Assembly: GCA_001600055.1 (NCBI GenBank)
Contig: BCIV01000011.1
Location: forward strand, 124,001-188,000
Reading direction: 5' to 3'
Length of the DNA stretch: 64,000 nt
Origin: Filobasidium wieringae
Lineage: Eukaryota > Basidiomycota > Tremellomycetes > Filobasidiales > Filobasidiaceae
Below are positions 11,015 to 23,700 of this stretch, one piece after another. The notes below the pieces were generated by a model, which searched no databases, was not told the DNA's origin, and was given only the letters and a program-made list of their open reading frames with translations. Numbering within the stretch: position 1 is the stretch's first letter; every line of letters starts with the position of its first letter. The position numbers and the translations under genes are program-made.

Positions 11015-12358
11015 TTAGGTTCGGAACTTACTTCGGACGGACCAGGTAACACCAACCCTGTAAAAATCTCAACACGGGATAAAATTCTAGGTCAGGTTCT
11101 TGCTCGAGCACGTATGGAACTTCCGCTCACGAGAGGAATTGATATAACGGCCAGTACAACAACCATTGCCTAACATTGCCTGTGTAGTCCAGTGAGAACG
11201 TCAAGCCAAATCTCATCCCTTTGTACAATCTTCGCTCACCTTCCGTATAAGGATCCCCTGGAACCCGCTTCGCGTCGTTCGCAGCAGTAAGCACTCCCCT
11301 CAACGTAGCCTGGAGAGGTAAGACCGATGTCAAGAACTCCGACAGATAGGGAACTAAAGCCAGAGGTCCGTAGGCGAACAGGAGAGTGTAACAGGTTATA
11401 AACCCGATTACTAGGATAAGGACGCCGGAGCCGGTTTCTGCCCCCATCTGGGACATCATTTCTCCCAGAAACCCGTAGTTATTACGAATCTGGAGCGTTA
11501 TTGGGTAAGTGATAGGAATTGATCTAGGAAGCAACCTGTTCTAACCCCTTCGATGTACCGTAGATTCCTCAGAATTCTCATGTCCTCCTTCTCTTCTTGC
11601 TGCAGACACGTTATTCAGCGTTAATCTCATTGCCTCCCTATCAACCTACCTCAGTGATAGGCATTCCTCTCCATCTGGCCTGAGCTTGAGCCCGCATACT
11701 GTCGAGTATATCCCAAGGAGCGACTGGATTCCTCGAGATATCTGTCGATTTCAAGCCTCTTTCTCTGAATGGCTTTTGTGCAGGTTTGACGAATGGCGAA
11801 ACGACTATTGAACCGTCCGGACGGATACGGACGAGACGCCACTTCCACCCATGAGTGGAACGACGAAGACGGAGGTCGGCGAAATCATGGTTCCAGCTAA
11901 GGAATGTAGGTCTTAGCTAAAACATGTCGAGAAGGCAATGTTAATGGAGGTCCAACAGACCGAAAGTCGAGCGTTTCTGCCCATCGGTCATAAAATTCTC
12001 GGTCTTGAGCATCTTTTGGTAAACCCTGAATGGGTATGTCCAGATCGAATTTCTTTTCTGCGGCTTTGTAATTTAGCTCGGCATCCTCAGGAAACACCCC
12101 TATCCTAGCTCGATACACTTCCTCGACCGGAGGTCGGTTGTTCCGCTTGAACCATCCGGTGATCTCGTCAAATACCGGTAACTTCGCATCTCCTAATGCT
12201 AGATACTTCGTGCTAGGTCTCCCTTCCCCTTTGAACAAATCATCTTCCCCCGGAAGTCTGAGCCATTTGTCTATTCCTACTTCCGTTTGTCGGTCATGTA
12301 GCTCTTCTAGGTCTAGCAACGAAGACGAATCGGAATCAAAGCCTCCGTCGTGGTCCAT
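11015..12358 (-). CDS. Unrecognised protein with C-terminal membrane segments
   Basis: The start at 12358 gives MDHDGGFDSDSSSLLDLEE. The N-terminal half is soluble and well ordered in composition (KLPVFDEITGWFKRNNRPP, AELNYKAAEKKFDLDIPIQG). A splice with donor GTCTGT is inferred to join AETLDF to RWNHDFADLRLRRS. Next comes an arginine/tryptophan-rich block and NPVAPWDILDSMRAQAQARW. After two more introns comes one long hydrophobic region (GVLILVIGFITCYTLLFAYG, then LALVPYLSEF), one or two membrane helices. The end is either at 11127 (YQFLS) or, using a GTGAGC donor and a CTGAC branch, at 11015 in a final exon. I do not recognise the family. The gene is head to head with the AROM fusion. Confidence 0.7.
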
Positions 12359-12804
12359 CTTGATGATTGATACAATCTTCCAGGTTGTAGATCCGGGTGA
12401 ATAGGCTATAATTTGATTGCCATCTTTGCAACTGCCAATTCAAACCAAGGTCAGTTGCTCTCCTTTGCCTCGCCAGGAACGTTTCAGGCAAGCTGAAACG
12501 CGAGCTGGAATCGGGCAAAAAAGATGTCAGGCTCCCATTTTCACCGCCCGAAAGTAAAGTACTCATAATGGTCATTCAATGACTCAACAGCCAGTTCACC
12601 GAACCTCGACTCTACTCTTCCATACCAAACAAAAACGCTAGCAAGCACCTGAATAATAGTTGCAAGTGCAACTGATCGATCTCGAAGATCGGACTGGCTA
12701 CTGCAGTCAAAACCAAAACGAAGTAGCTCACCTGTTGAGCGATCGGCAAGCCAATACGAGTAGAACAAATCGATCGACGACGAGGCAAGAACGACCTCCC
12801 CATC
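12359..12804. promoter_or_regulatory. Divergent promoter region of the 12358 gene and the AROM fusion
   Basis: A 446-bp gap separates two divergent starts. The minus strand is open for 92 codons here (12541-12819), but the frame has no family signal and overlaps the first codons of the AROM gene. I treat it as chance. No TATA box is obvious. Confidence 0.45.
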
Positions 12805-15800
12805 ATGTCTGAGACTCACAACCCCCGCAGACCTGATCTGCTGAAGGTCTCTATTCTCGGATCGGAATCAATTCATGTTGGATGTAAGCCGATCTGTAGT
12901 GGTTGAGCCTACATACAGCTTCTAAGTAGCTGCTTCATGTTTGCTCTATAGTCCACCTGATACCCTACTGGATCGATACTATCCTCAATACCCTGAATTC
13001 CTCCACCTATGTCATCGTAACTGACACCTCTATTGGCCAACTCTACCTTCCCGACATCGTCCGAGAATTCACCAAGCAAATCGCAGAAGTTCAAGCAAGA
13101 GATCCTGCAACTGCCGCAAAAGTCGCCCGAGGAGAACCTGCCGGACCTCGATTACTCTACTATGAGGTTGCTCCAGGTGAAGGAGCCAAGAGCAGGAAGC
13201 AGAAGGAGTTGATTGAGGACTGGATGTTAGAGAACCATTGTCTCAGAGATACAGTGCTTATTGCGCTTGGTGGAGGTGTTGTGGGCGATCTTACTGGTTA
13301 TGTCGCTGCTACCTAGTAAGTAGATCACCAAAATCATCGGATTCAACCGTCATTAACTCTCATTATAGCATGCGAGGTATCAAATTTGTGCAGGTGCCTA
13401 CTACGCTATTGGCCATGGTCGATTCATCTGTCGGAGGCAAGACCGCAGTGGACACCCCTCACGGGAAAAACTTTATCGGTGCTTTCTGGCAACCCACCTA
13501 CATCTTCGTCGACCTTGCCTTCCTTGAGACCCTGGGGTCAAGAGAATTCGCTAACGGAATGGCGGAAGTAGTGAAGACTGCAGCTATCTGGAAAGATGAC
13601 GATTTCGCCTTGTTGGAATCGAGATCGAATGAGATTATCTCGGCTGTCGAGTCGGGAAGTACGGCAGCGAACCATTTGGGTCGATTCGCTGATGCTCGTT
13701 CGGAAGCCCAGGCCTTGTTGATGACCGTTGTCACCGGATCCATCTATGTCAAGTCGCATATCGTTACTATCGATGAACGAGAAACCGGGCTCCGAAACTT
13801 GGTCAACTTTGGTCACACTATCGGACACGCCATCGAGGCTGTATTGACTCCTAGGATGCTGCACGGAGAGTGTGTAGCTGTAGGGATGATCCTCGAAGCA
13901 GAGGTCGCAAGGCAGAAAGGTGTTTTCTCTCAAGTCGGAGTAGGACGATTGACCCGAGCTCTAAAGGCTTATGGGCTACCTGTCTCCTTGCACGATCCAA
14001 GAATCACCAGTCTTCCCCTTAGCAAAAATCTGAGCGTTTCCACCTTGATGAACCTCATGAAGGTAGACAAGAAGAACTCGGGAGCATTCATCAAGGTCGT
14101 CTTGCTCAGCAGGATCGGAAAGACTTACGAAGAGCGGGCTAGTTCTGTGGAAAACCCTGTTATCGAGAAGGTTTTGTGCGAGGCTGTTAAAGTCAAAGCA
14201 GGAATTCCTCGATCGATGACTGGCGACAAGGAGGGGATCGTTATGAGCACTCCTGGAAGCAAGAGTATCAGTAACAGGGCTTTGGTACTGGCCGCGTTGG
14301 GATCTGGTACCTGTCGAATGCGTAACTTGCTACACTCTGACGATACTGCCGTAATGATGGCTGCTCTATCTGATCTCAAAGGAGCTGTGTTCTCTTGGGA
14401 AGATGGTGGCGAGACTTTGGTCGTTCAGGGTGGAGGCGGACGTATGCACCCTCCCGCAAGTGGCAAGCAAGTCTACCTCGGTAACGCCGGAACCGCTGCG
14501 CGATTCTTGACTGCTGTTTGTACATTGGTACAACCCGAGGGAGAGCGAACTTCTACCGTTGTTACCGGTAACGCTCGAATGAAGCAGCGTCCCATCGGAC
14601 CTTTGGTTGACGCCTTGAGGGAGAACGGATCCGATATTGAATACCTTGAAGGTTCTGGGTGCCTTCCTCTCAACATTGCCAGCAAGGGTCTTAACGGAGG
14701 ACATATCAAGCTCGCTGCCAGTGTCTCCAGTCAATACGTTTCAGCCGTTTTGCTATGTGCACCTTATGCTCGGGAACCCGTCACTCTGGAATTGACCGGA
14801 GGTCAGGTCATCTCTCAGTTATACATTGATATGACTATCGCTATGATGAGGGAATTCGGCGTTGAGGTTGTTAGGGAGAAGGATGCTAGCACTGGAGCAT
14901 TGTTGGATATCTACAACATTTCTAACGGCTCTTACGTGAACCCTGCTATTTACAACGTCGAGTCTGATGCTTCAAGCGCGACTTACCCTCTGGCTATCGC
15001 TGCCATTACCGGAACGACTTGTACCTTGACCAACATCGGTTCCTCATCCTTGCAAGGAGATGCGCGATTCGCTAAAGAGGTTCTCGAACCTATGGGATGT
15101 AAAGTCGTGCAGACCGCTACGCAAACGACTGTCACTGGACCACCTATCGGGACGCTGCGAGCATTGAACAGCGTCGACATGGAACCTATGACCGATGCCT
15201 TCTTGACTGCCAGTGTTTTGGCTGCCGTTGCGGTGCAAGAACCGTTTGAGGGTCGACGGGAACAAGGCCTAGAACCAAATGTTACGCGTATCTACGGAAT
15301 TGCAAACCAGCGAGTTAAGGAGTGCAACCGTATCCAGGCGATGCGAGATCAATTGCGTGAGTGAATGAGATCTGAAGGAGAGTTCGATAGTAGGACTAAG
15401 TTCTTTCTGGCTCGTAGGCAAATTCGGTGTGCAGACAGACGAGTTCGATGACGGAATTATCATCTTTGGTTCGCCTCTCAACACCCTCAAACAGGGCGCC
15501 AGCATTCACTGTTACGACGATCATCGAGTCGCGATGGCTTTCAGTGTCTTGGCGACTGTGGTCGATGAGACCATCATCACCGAAAAGCGATGTGTAGAGA
15601 AGACTTGGCCCAACTGGTGGGACGATCTGAGCCGAATCGTGAGTACCGACACTACATCAGAGATTTTTGCGGTATAAGCTGACATATCTTGCTGTGCTAC
15701 AGATCGGAATCGACTTTGAGGGGGTTGACCTCGCGGATCAAGGGCAGACTTCTGCTTCTGGAGCTTACACGAGCCATCTGGCTGGATCGCTGCGCGAAAA

Positions 15801-18800
15801 TGCAACCATTTTCATCACTGGTATGCGAGGAGCGGGTAAAACGTACCTGAGTACCTTGGCCGGAGGACTGTTGAACCGTCCGGTTGTCGATGCAGACGAC
15901 TTCTTCACTGAAGAGATCGGAGAGCCTATCTCCGATTACGTCGCTAAACACGGCTGGCCTGCGTTCCGAGAAATCGAACGGGAGCATCTCGCTTACTTCA
16001 TCAAAAAGAGATCCGAGGGTTGGATCATCAGTCTTGGAGGAGGGGTCGTCGAAACACCTGCTTGTAGAGAGCTGTTGAAGGCGTACCTTGCCGATCGAGG
16101 TGTCGTTGTTCATGTTTTCCGAGAAATCGACGAGATCAGGAGCTACTTGAGTTCTACTGGTGACACTGCTTTACGTCCCTCTTATGGCGAATCGCCGATG
16201 GATGTCTACCAGAGGCGAAGACCCTGGTATTACGAATGTTCAAGTCATGACTACCTCAACTACAAAGGAACCATGGTTGGGAACGCTGGGGCCGGACCAA
16301 GCGAGAACTCCAAGAACGAGGCTTCTAGGTTCTTCAGTCTGCTCGCTGGTCTTAACACGAATAGACCAGAACTTGGAGTTAATCACCGCACCTCGTTCTT
16401 GGCTTTAACCTTGCCAGACTTGTCGCCAGCATTGAACCTCCTCGAGCAGATCACTGTCGGTGTTGATGCCGTGGAACTACGAGTAGATCTGTTGTCCCAG
16501 ACTGGAGAAGCACCTCTTCATGCGACGGTACCCAACATCGATTTCGTAGCTCTACAACTCGCTGCACTTCGGCATCACATCACCCTGCCTGTCATCTTCT
16601 CTGTAAGAACCGAAAGTCAGGGTGGTTTCTTCCCTGATAACGCGATCGACGAATACTTCGACTTCATCCGTCTCGCCATTCGAGCCGGCTGTGAGTACAT
16701 CGATATCGAGATCGACCGACCCAAGGAGCGCGTCCTCGAGGTAATCGACCACAAGGGCGCTTCCCAAATCATCGCCTCATGGCATGATTGGAGCGGCGCT
16801 GCCAAGTGGAGCGACTCTACTGTCGCTCAGAAATATCAGCAGTGCTGTACTATCGGTGACATTGCCAAGCTTGTTGGGACCGCGACTGAGCCAGAGGACA
16901 ACACCGCGTTGGCTGTGTTTGTTGCTCAGACTCGCAAGACTTCCGAGAAGCCCATCCTTGCTATCAATATGGGCAAACAGGGTCAAATGTCCAGGATCAT
17001 GAACCCCATCCTGACTCCCGTGACGCATCCTGCTCTTCCCACTCCTTCTGCTCCAGGGCAGATGAGTTTCGCGCAGATTCAGCAAGCTCTGCACTTGTTG
17101 GGCCATTTGCCCTCCAGGAAGTACTACCTGTTCGGTACTCCCATCCAGGCTTCCTTGTCTCCCGTCATCCACAACTCCGGATTCGAAGCTCTTGGTTTGC
17201 CACACCAGTACTCCTTGCACGAGACGCCAGAGTTGGACCTTAGTATCTCCAGGATTCTTTCGGATCCAGAATTTGGCGGTGCTTCCGTTACTATTCCTCA
17301 CAAGTTGGCGATCATGCCCCACTTGACATCGATATCTGATGACGCTCGAGCGATCGGTGCCGTTAACACTATCACAGTCAAGTACAACGATCAGGGTACA
17401 CGGGTTCTCTTCGGCGATAACTCTGATTGGAAGGCCATCCGATCTTTGTCATTCCGAAGGATGCCTCCCACTGTCAGAATTACCGATAGGACCACTGGAT
17501 TGGTCATTGGAGCCGGAGGAACCTGCCGAGCTGCTGTTTATGCCATCCACAAGCTCGGAATCAAGACCATTTACCTCTTCAACCGAACCAAGGAGAACGC
17601 GCAGAAGGTGGCCGACTTCTTCCCCAAGAAGTTCAACATCATCTGCGTCACTAGTCTTGACAACTTGCCTGCTGCCAAGCCTACAGTAATCGCTTCCACT
17701 GTTCCTGGAGGAAGCACCACCTTGGACGAGAGCGCTCCTGGTCTTTTGTTGAAGCCTAGCCTTCTTTCTGAGGCCGGTGGAGTTGCCATCGAGATGGCGT
17801 ACCGACCCAAGGAGACCGCCCTTACAGAATTGACCAAGCACAACAAGCTTTGGCAGCACGTTTTCGGTGTCGAGATCCTTTTGGAGCAGGCCTTTGTACA
17901 GTTCGAGGGATGGACCGGACGTCGTGCGCCTCGATTCGTTCAAATTGCCGCTGTTCAAGCTAGGGAGAGAGAGCGAGAGGAAGCCGAGGCGGCCAAGAAG
18001 ATGGTGAACGGGAACGAAAACGGAAACGTGATTTCTGACAAGAACCTGCTCAAACAAGGTGAAATGATGGGTAGTTTCCCTCCTGCAGCTCAGATCGAGT
18101 ACTCTTCGTCCGCTCCTATGCCCACTCAGAGCGCTACTCACACTGTCAACGGAAACGATCCTGAAGTACCTACTCACTTGTACTCGCGTTTGCCCGCGCA
18201 CATGTTGCTTCCCGGAGTCAACGGGCAGGACCCTACTCCTGATTACATGCGAATGATCCTGCTTTGTGAGTGCGCTGTGTCACACTCGCTTCGACACCTG
18301 ACTAAACTGTTTTCTACTTTTCACCAAATCAGCCAAGGTCTACAGTGCCCCTTTGAACCTGCAAGAGACTCCCTTGACTCTGGCTGTAAACCTTTCGGCC
18401 AAGTTGGGTAACGAGATCTGGTTGAAGCGGGAAGACATGCAACCCGTCTTCTCCTTCAAGGTTCGAGGAGCTTACAACCTTATGGCTCATCTGACTGAAG
18501 AGGAGCGATGGAAGGGTGTGATCACATGCAGTGCGGGGAACCATGCTCAAGGTGTCGCTCTGGCCGGTTACAGTCTGAAGATCCCCTGTACCATCGTCAT
18601 GCCCCTCGCCACTCCCTCGATCAAGTGGAGGAACGTCGAACGATTGGGTGCAAAGGTCGTCCTTCACGGTCAAGACTTTGACGAAGCCAAGGTGGAATGT
18701 GCTCGTCTAGCCAAAGCGCACGGTCTGAACTTTATCCCACCCTACGATGATCCTCTCATCATTGCCGGTCAGGGAACCGTCGCTGTGGAACTCGCTCGTC

Positions 18801-20212
18801 AGATGAAGGACTTTGAGAAGCTCGACGGAGTGTTCACTAGCATCGGAGGAGGAGGATTGACTTCTGGAATGTCGGCATACATCAAACGGATCGCTCCCGA
18901 GAGTGTCAAGTGTATCGGAGTGGAGACTGTCGATGGGGACGCGATGAAGCGAAGTATCGCCGCGGGCAAGAGGGTCATGTTGAGTGAAGTCGGACCGTTT
19001 AGCGACGGAACGGCGGTGAGGATCGTAGGAGAGGAATGTTTCAGGATCTGTAAGGATACTTTGGACGATATCACTCTTGTCAACAATGATGAGATCTGTG
19101 CGGCCGTCAAGGACGTTTTCGAAGGTAAGCCGATCTCATCACACTCGACGCTTTCCCTTTTCTGACCTTCCCTCCTCTCCCCTTCTTCGTCTGATCTCTG
19201 TAGAGACCCGATCCGTACCGGAACCCGCGGGTGCTCTGGCTCTAGCAGGTCTCAAAGCGCATATCGTGCGAAACGACCTGATCGGAGCTCGGAAAAAGTT
19301 TGTAGCGGTCATCTCGGGCGCCAACATGAACTTCGGTCGATTGAGGTTCGTCGCGGAGAGAGCCGAGTTGGGGGAGAGGAGGGAGGTCTTGATGAGCGTC
19401 AAGATTCCTGAACAACCGGGATCGTGAGTGCTCGTTTCTGTGCCCTTTTGTGGGGTTTGGGAGGAGGAGAGATGGAGGGCTGATTTGGGTTTTGTTTGCT
19501 CTTGCGTGAATAGGTTCATCAAGCTTCACTCGATCATCCACCCAAGAGCGACGACGGAATTCTCATACCGTTACTCCTCGCCCACCGAGGCCCACGTGAT
19601 CACCTCTTTCCTCCTAAACTCATCCCCCAGTAGCGCTTCCATCAGTCCCGACGCGCGAGCGAAGGAGGTCAAGGATATCTTTACGGCCTTGAAGAAGGAA
19701 GGGCTGGGGCCTGTTGATCTGAGCGATGATGAGTTTGCCAAGAGTCATGTGAGACATATGGTCGGGGGGAGACAGTTTGTTCCTCATGAGAGGATCTTTA
19801 GGTTCGGTAAGTATCCCAGTCAGGTTTTCAAATCAGTTTTTGTGGGAGATGAAGCTCATATGTTTCTGCTCCCGCTTACTTTTGACGTGTAGAATTCCCT
19901 GAAAGACCTAACGCACTGAGGAAATTCTTACTGGGTATGGCGTCCAAGGATAAAAACTGGAGCATCACCATGTTCCACTACCGAAACCACGGGTCGGACG
20001 TCGCTCGTGTTCTCGTCGGTGTGAGCGTCCCTCCCGCGGCGGTAGGGGACTGGACGGAATTCGTTGGACAGTTGGGATACCCGTTCGTAGAGGAGAGCAA
20101 CAACGTGTGAGTCTCGAGGGTTCTGGATGCGGCGTAAGGGATGGGGAGCTGATTGTAGAAATGGGTTGCGTTTTTTTCTTATAGTGCTTATGCGCAGTTC
20201 TTGAAAGCTTGA
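12805..20212 (+). CDS. ARO1-ILV1: Six-activity fusion: pentafunctional AROM joined to threonine deaminase
   Basis: Ten exons (12805-12883, 12952-13315, 13369-15356, 15418-15638, 15703-18265, 18333-19124, 19204-19423, 19514-19806, 19893-20106, 20185-20212) sum to 6,762 nt, exactly 2,253 codons plus stop. Domains in order are as follows. 3-Dehydroquinate synthase, about 1-390, has [12 protein letters not shown] and the metal-ligand motifs [14 protein letters not shown] and [13 protein letters not shown] synthase, about 405-895, has [10 protein letters not shown] and [11 protein letters not shown]. Shikimate kinase, about 915-1095, has GMRGAGKT. Type I dehydroquinase, about 1110-1330, has His1245 in SWHD and the Schiff-base Lys1273 in GDIAKLVG. 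Shikimate dehydrogenase, about 1355-1630, has [12 protein letters not shown] and [11 protein letters not shown] roughly 95-residue Ser/Asn/Gln-rich linker follows. Threonine deaminase, about 1725-2253, has [10 protein letters not shown], the PLP Lys1781 in [20 protein letters not shown] and GGGGLTSG, plus two C-terminal ACT-like regulatory domains. No stop or polyadenylation-like break lies between the AROM and ILV1 parts. The N-terminus does not look mitochondrial. Confidence 0.93.
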
Positions 20213-20731
20213 ATGAGGCGAGGAATACCGGATTGGATTTGATTGAGCATATTGGTTTGGACTTGGGTAATATCATAGCTAGCCCAGTGGAACTAGTGGT
20301 ACCACGATTTCTTGTTTATTGCATTTTTATACGTATGATCGAGTTGCTGTTCGGCCTGCGAGGTCCGGTTATTTGGTTGATTCTGATAAGCCGGAAGTAA
20401 ATTCGATGTACGGGGCTCCGGATTCTGATGAATTGATTGTGGTTCGATCAGGAATCAAGGGGAAACGAGAATCGATTAGGTCAGCTCAGTCGTCGATTTG
20501 TAGAGATCACAGATAGGGGTAATCGTTAGGCTCCAGGTGATATACAGCATACAGCCACTGGCGAGCGATTCCATAACGTTCAGCGACGATCACAAGGCTG
20601 TGTTCCTACTCGCCTCGACTTGAAACGAAATCAACAGTTACATCCTACGGTAGCTTTACCATGCCCCGATTCTGCTAGTCACAACACCGCACAATCATTT
20701 CAACCTAGATCGTACCTCAATCAAGGTCAAG
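20213..20731. other. Intergenic, no gene seen
   Basis: This is the 3' flank of the AROM-ILV1 gene followed by the promoter of the lipase gene. Short open frames occur on the plus strand but have no Met-led exon structure or domain. No RNA gene or repeat was seen. Confidence 0.4.
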
Positions 20732-23700
20732 ATGATCGACCATATCCTAGGAAAACCATCCCCCACCTTCCGCCGTGTCCAAGTATTCCTCGTCATCTTT
20801 TTCTGGTCATGGCGTTTATACGTCGGCGATCTTCGTCGACGAAGCAAGAGGAAACTCAGGGTTTTAGGGGAGAGGAAAGTATGGGGTTTGATCGCGGGGA
20901 GAGAAGGGGGAGGGTTTTTGGGGATCATGGGGTTGATCAATAGGAAATTGAGTGAGTTTTGCGAGGTTCATTTTGTTGCGCTCGGGGATGGATGGGAAGA
21001 GTTTTGCGGGAGCTTGGGTGGGTAGGAAGGGCGATACTGATTACGGACTTTTGATAGAGCAATTCTCCCCTTATCAATTAGTAGTTGGAACCTTGACTCT
21101 CATGTACGCCCTCCGGAATCTCGACGTTATCGTCGGCCTAGGATGTACGTCTCGTCTCCCCCTTTTTCCCTGTCGATCAACCTAATCCTCTTATCTCCTA
21201 CTAATCAGCCCCAGAACCATTAGCCCGAATGGTCCGTCCTCCCTCCTCCCTCTTCTGATCCTTAACAACTAACACCCTGTCTTAAACAGTACTCGAGAGC
21301 ATACTACCGAGCGACGTATATATCCACCTCACTCGATGCAGGGTTCGCCACGGCCGCTTCTATTCGTCCGAAATGGGTGAGAGATTTGGCTAGTGTGGTT
21401 TTGGGGGGGTGGTACCTCGTCTGGGTACGGGAGGGGGATGAGAAGGTACGTCTCAAGTCCAACACGGGAAGAGAGAGAGAGGGAGAGAGAGAATGACGGC
21501 TGATCGTTTTTTTTTGCTGGTGGTGGTATAGTTGAGAAGGTTCAGGAGCGTCTGTACTGTTGAGATGTTGAGGGTCACTTGGGAGAAGACTAGTAATCCT
21601 TACGTAAGTGTTCTGCTCTTCTAGCTCTCATCATTTCTGCAGTAACATCCATCCATTGACCGCATCTACCAACCACAGCTCCGCCTTTTAACCTACTTCG
21701 ACCGTCCTTCCCTTCCTCTAGTCAAGAAACTCCTCCTCCCCCGCCCGAAATCCTCTAAACACACAAAACCGATCTCCTGTCAACTCTTCTCCCCCCTTCC
21801 TCTCGAAGAGCTTAAAGCGTGTACGGAGATCATATTGGATTTCCCTGGGGGCGGGTTCGTCGCGATGGGGCCGGAACATCATGAGGAACGATTGAGACGG
21901 TGGGCGAAGAGGACGGGGAAACCGGTACTGGCTGTCGATTATGGGAAAGCTCCCGAGTGTGAGTTCATATGCCCGGGTTGCGTTTCTATATCAGGTTGAG
22001 GTATTGATGAGGTCGTTTGGAAATGCCAGATCCGTATCCTTGGGCTATCGAGGAGGGGTTCGATGTTTATCAAACTCTGGTACAGACTAAAGGATCTGTT
22101 ATTGGGATCAACAGTGGACAGTTGGATATCATCATGAGTGGGGATTCGGCGTGAGTCTAGATTATGGAATGACAGCGAGCACGGACGTGTCACTCATCTT
22201 GGGATCATGGTTGAAACCATTCGATTAGCGGAGGCAATATCGTCACGACCATCATGCTCAATATCCTAGAATCCTCGGAAAAGATCAAACATCCTCTCGC
22301 CCTGGTGCTCGCCTACCCCGCCATCGATTTCAATTACAACAGTTGGATGACACCTCAAGACCTCCAAGTCCTGAGGGTAGAACAATCTTCCGGAAACCTC
22401 GCGGGGATCATGGAGGGGAAAGACCATATGCGCCATAAGAGTCCGCTGAGCGTGGTTAGTGATACTCAGAAGAAGAAATCGGTAGCAGATATCAAGGGCG
22501 ATTTGTCCAGGAAATCCAGCTGGCAACGATCTCTTAGTGGGAGGTTGAGACAGTTTTCGGGGGAACGTGCTGGATCTCGCTCGACTAATCCATTCAACCT
22601 CGATGGTCGAAGGGAAGAGGAAAAGAGTTTGAGAGAAAGGGTGAAGACGCCTGCAGAGGAGGTCTCGATGGAGGCTTTACAACGGGAATTGAGAGCTGCC
22701 GCAGCAGAGGCGCAGGAGGAGGAAGAGAATAATAGGCTACCTATCGGGACCAGGTTGACGATGACTTCTCGTACAGGGTATTTCCAGGACCGTATCATAA
22801 GCCCAACAATGGTGAGCAGCCCCTGTTGAGTGTAATCCATTTTGGCAGATACTGACTCGCTTATCATGACAGATGCGCGCCATGGCGATCCTCTACATCG
22901 GTCCCAGACACAACCCCGATTTCGCCACTGATTATTATATCAGTCCGATCTTGACTCCCGAGAAATTGCTCGCACAATTCCCCCGGACCTACCTGATTTG
23001 CGGCGAGAAGGATCCTTTCGTCGACGATACTGTCATTCTTGCCGGTCGACTGCGACAGGCCAAACGTAACAGGAGAGAAGAAGCTAGACGCGAAAAGGCC
23101 AAACGTCTAGCTCAAGCTAGAGCTGGACTAAGGATGAGCAGAGCCGACTCGAATACTCCAGACGACAAGATCATCGACGAAGAAGAAGACGATTGGCTGA
23201 GCATGCGAATCATCGAAGGATGGGGACATGGTTTCGTGAGTCGGCAGTTCGCGTCGAGGTGTTTCACTCAGAAGTTGACGTCTAATTACCATCAGATGCA
23301 AATGCTATCCGTAATGAAGCATGATGTCGAACCTGTGCTGCTGGATATAGCGGATTGGATTGACGAGACATTCGCGCAGGCTGCCGTGGAACGCGAAGTC
23401 AAACAGCATCGCCGGTCTCAAAGCACGCCTTTACCTAGGAGTTTCAGTCTAGTAAAAGCAGCTAAATACAAAGAGACGGAGCCTGAGAAACCACTTGGCT
23501 CTGCAGATCTTGGAGGGCCACTAGCGCTGGACTCGGAGACTGAAGGGGAAGATGATGACGAGACGGACGATGTTTTGTCATTCTCGACGAAGAAGACCAG
23601 GATGAGTTTTTCTCAGAGCATGCCGAACGGCATTTCGTCCGATCGCAGCCCTAGTGTGCCCAACTTTTCTTTCTCAGGGGAAAGCTCGAACGAACCTCTC

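Noticed and set aside
12541..12819. 92-codon minus-strand frame in the AROM promoter
   Set aside because: It has no family signal, overlaps the start of the AROM gene on the other strand, and does not splice sensibly into the 12358 gene.
18353..20212. ILV1 as a separate gene starting inside 18353
   Set aside because: The only start there is a TTG codon in the middle of the domain. The conserved [10 protein letters not shown] start of the Ilv1 domain lies upstream in the AROM frame.
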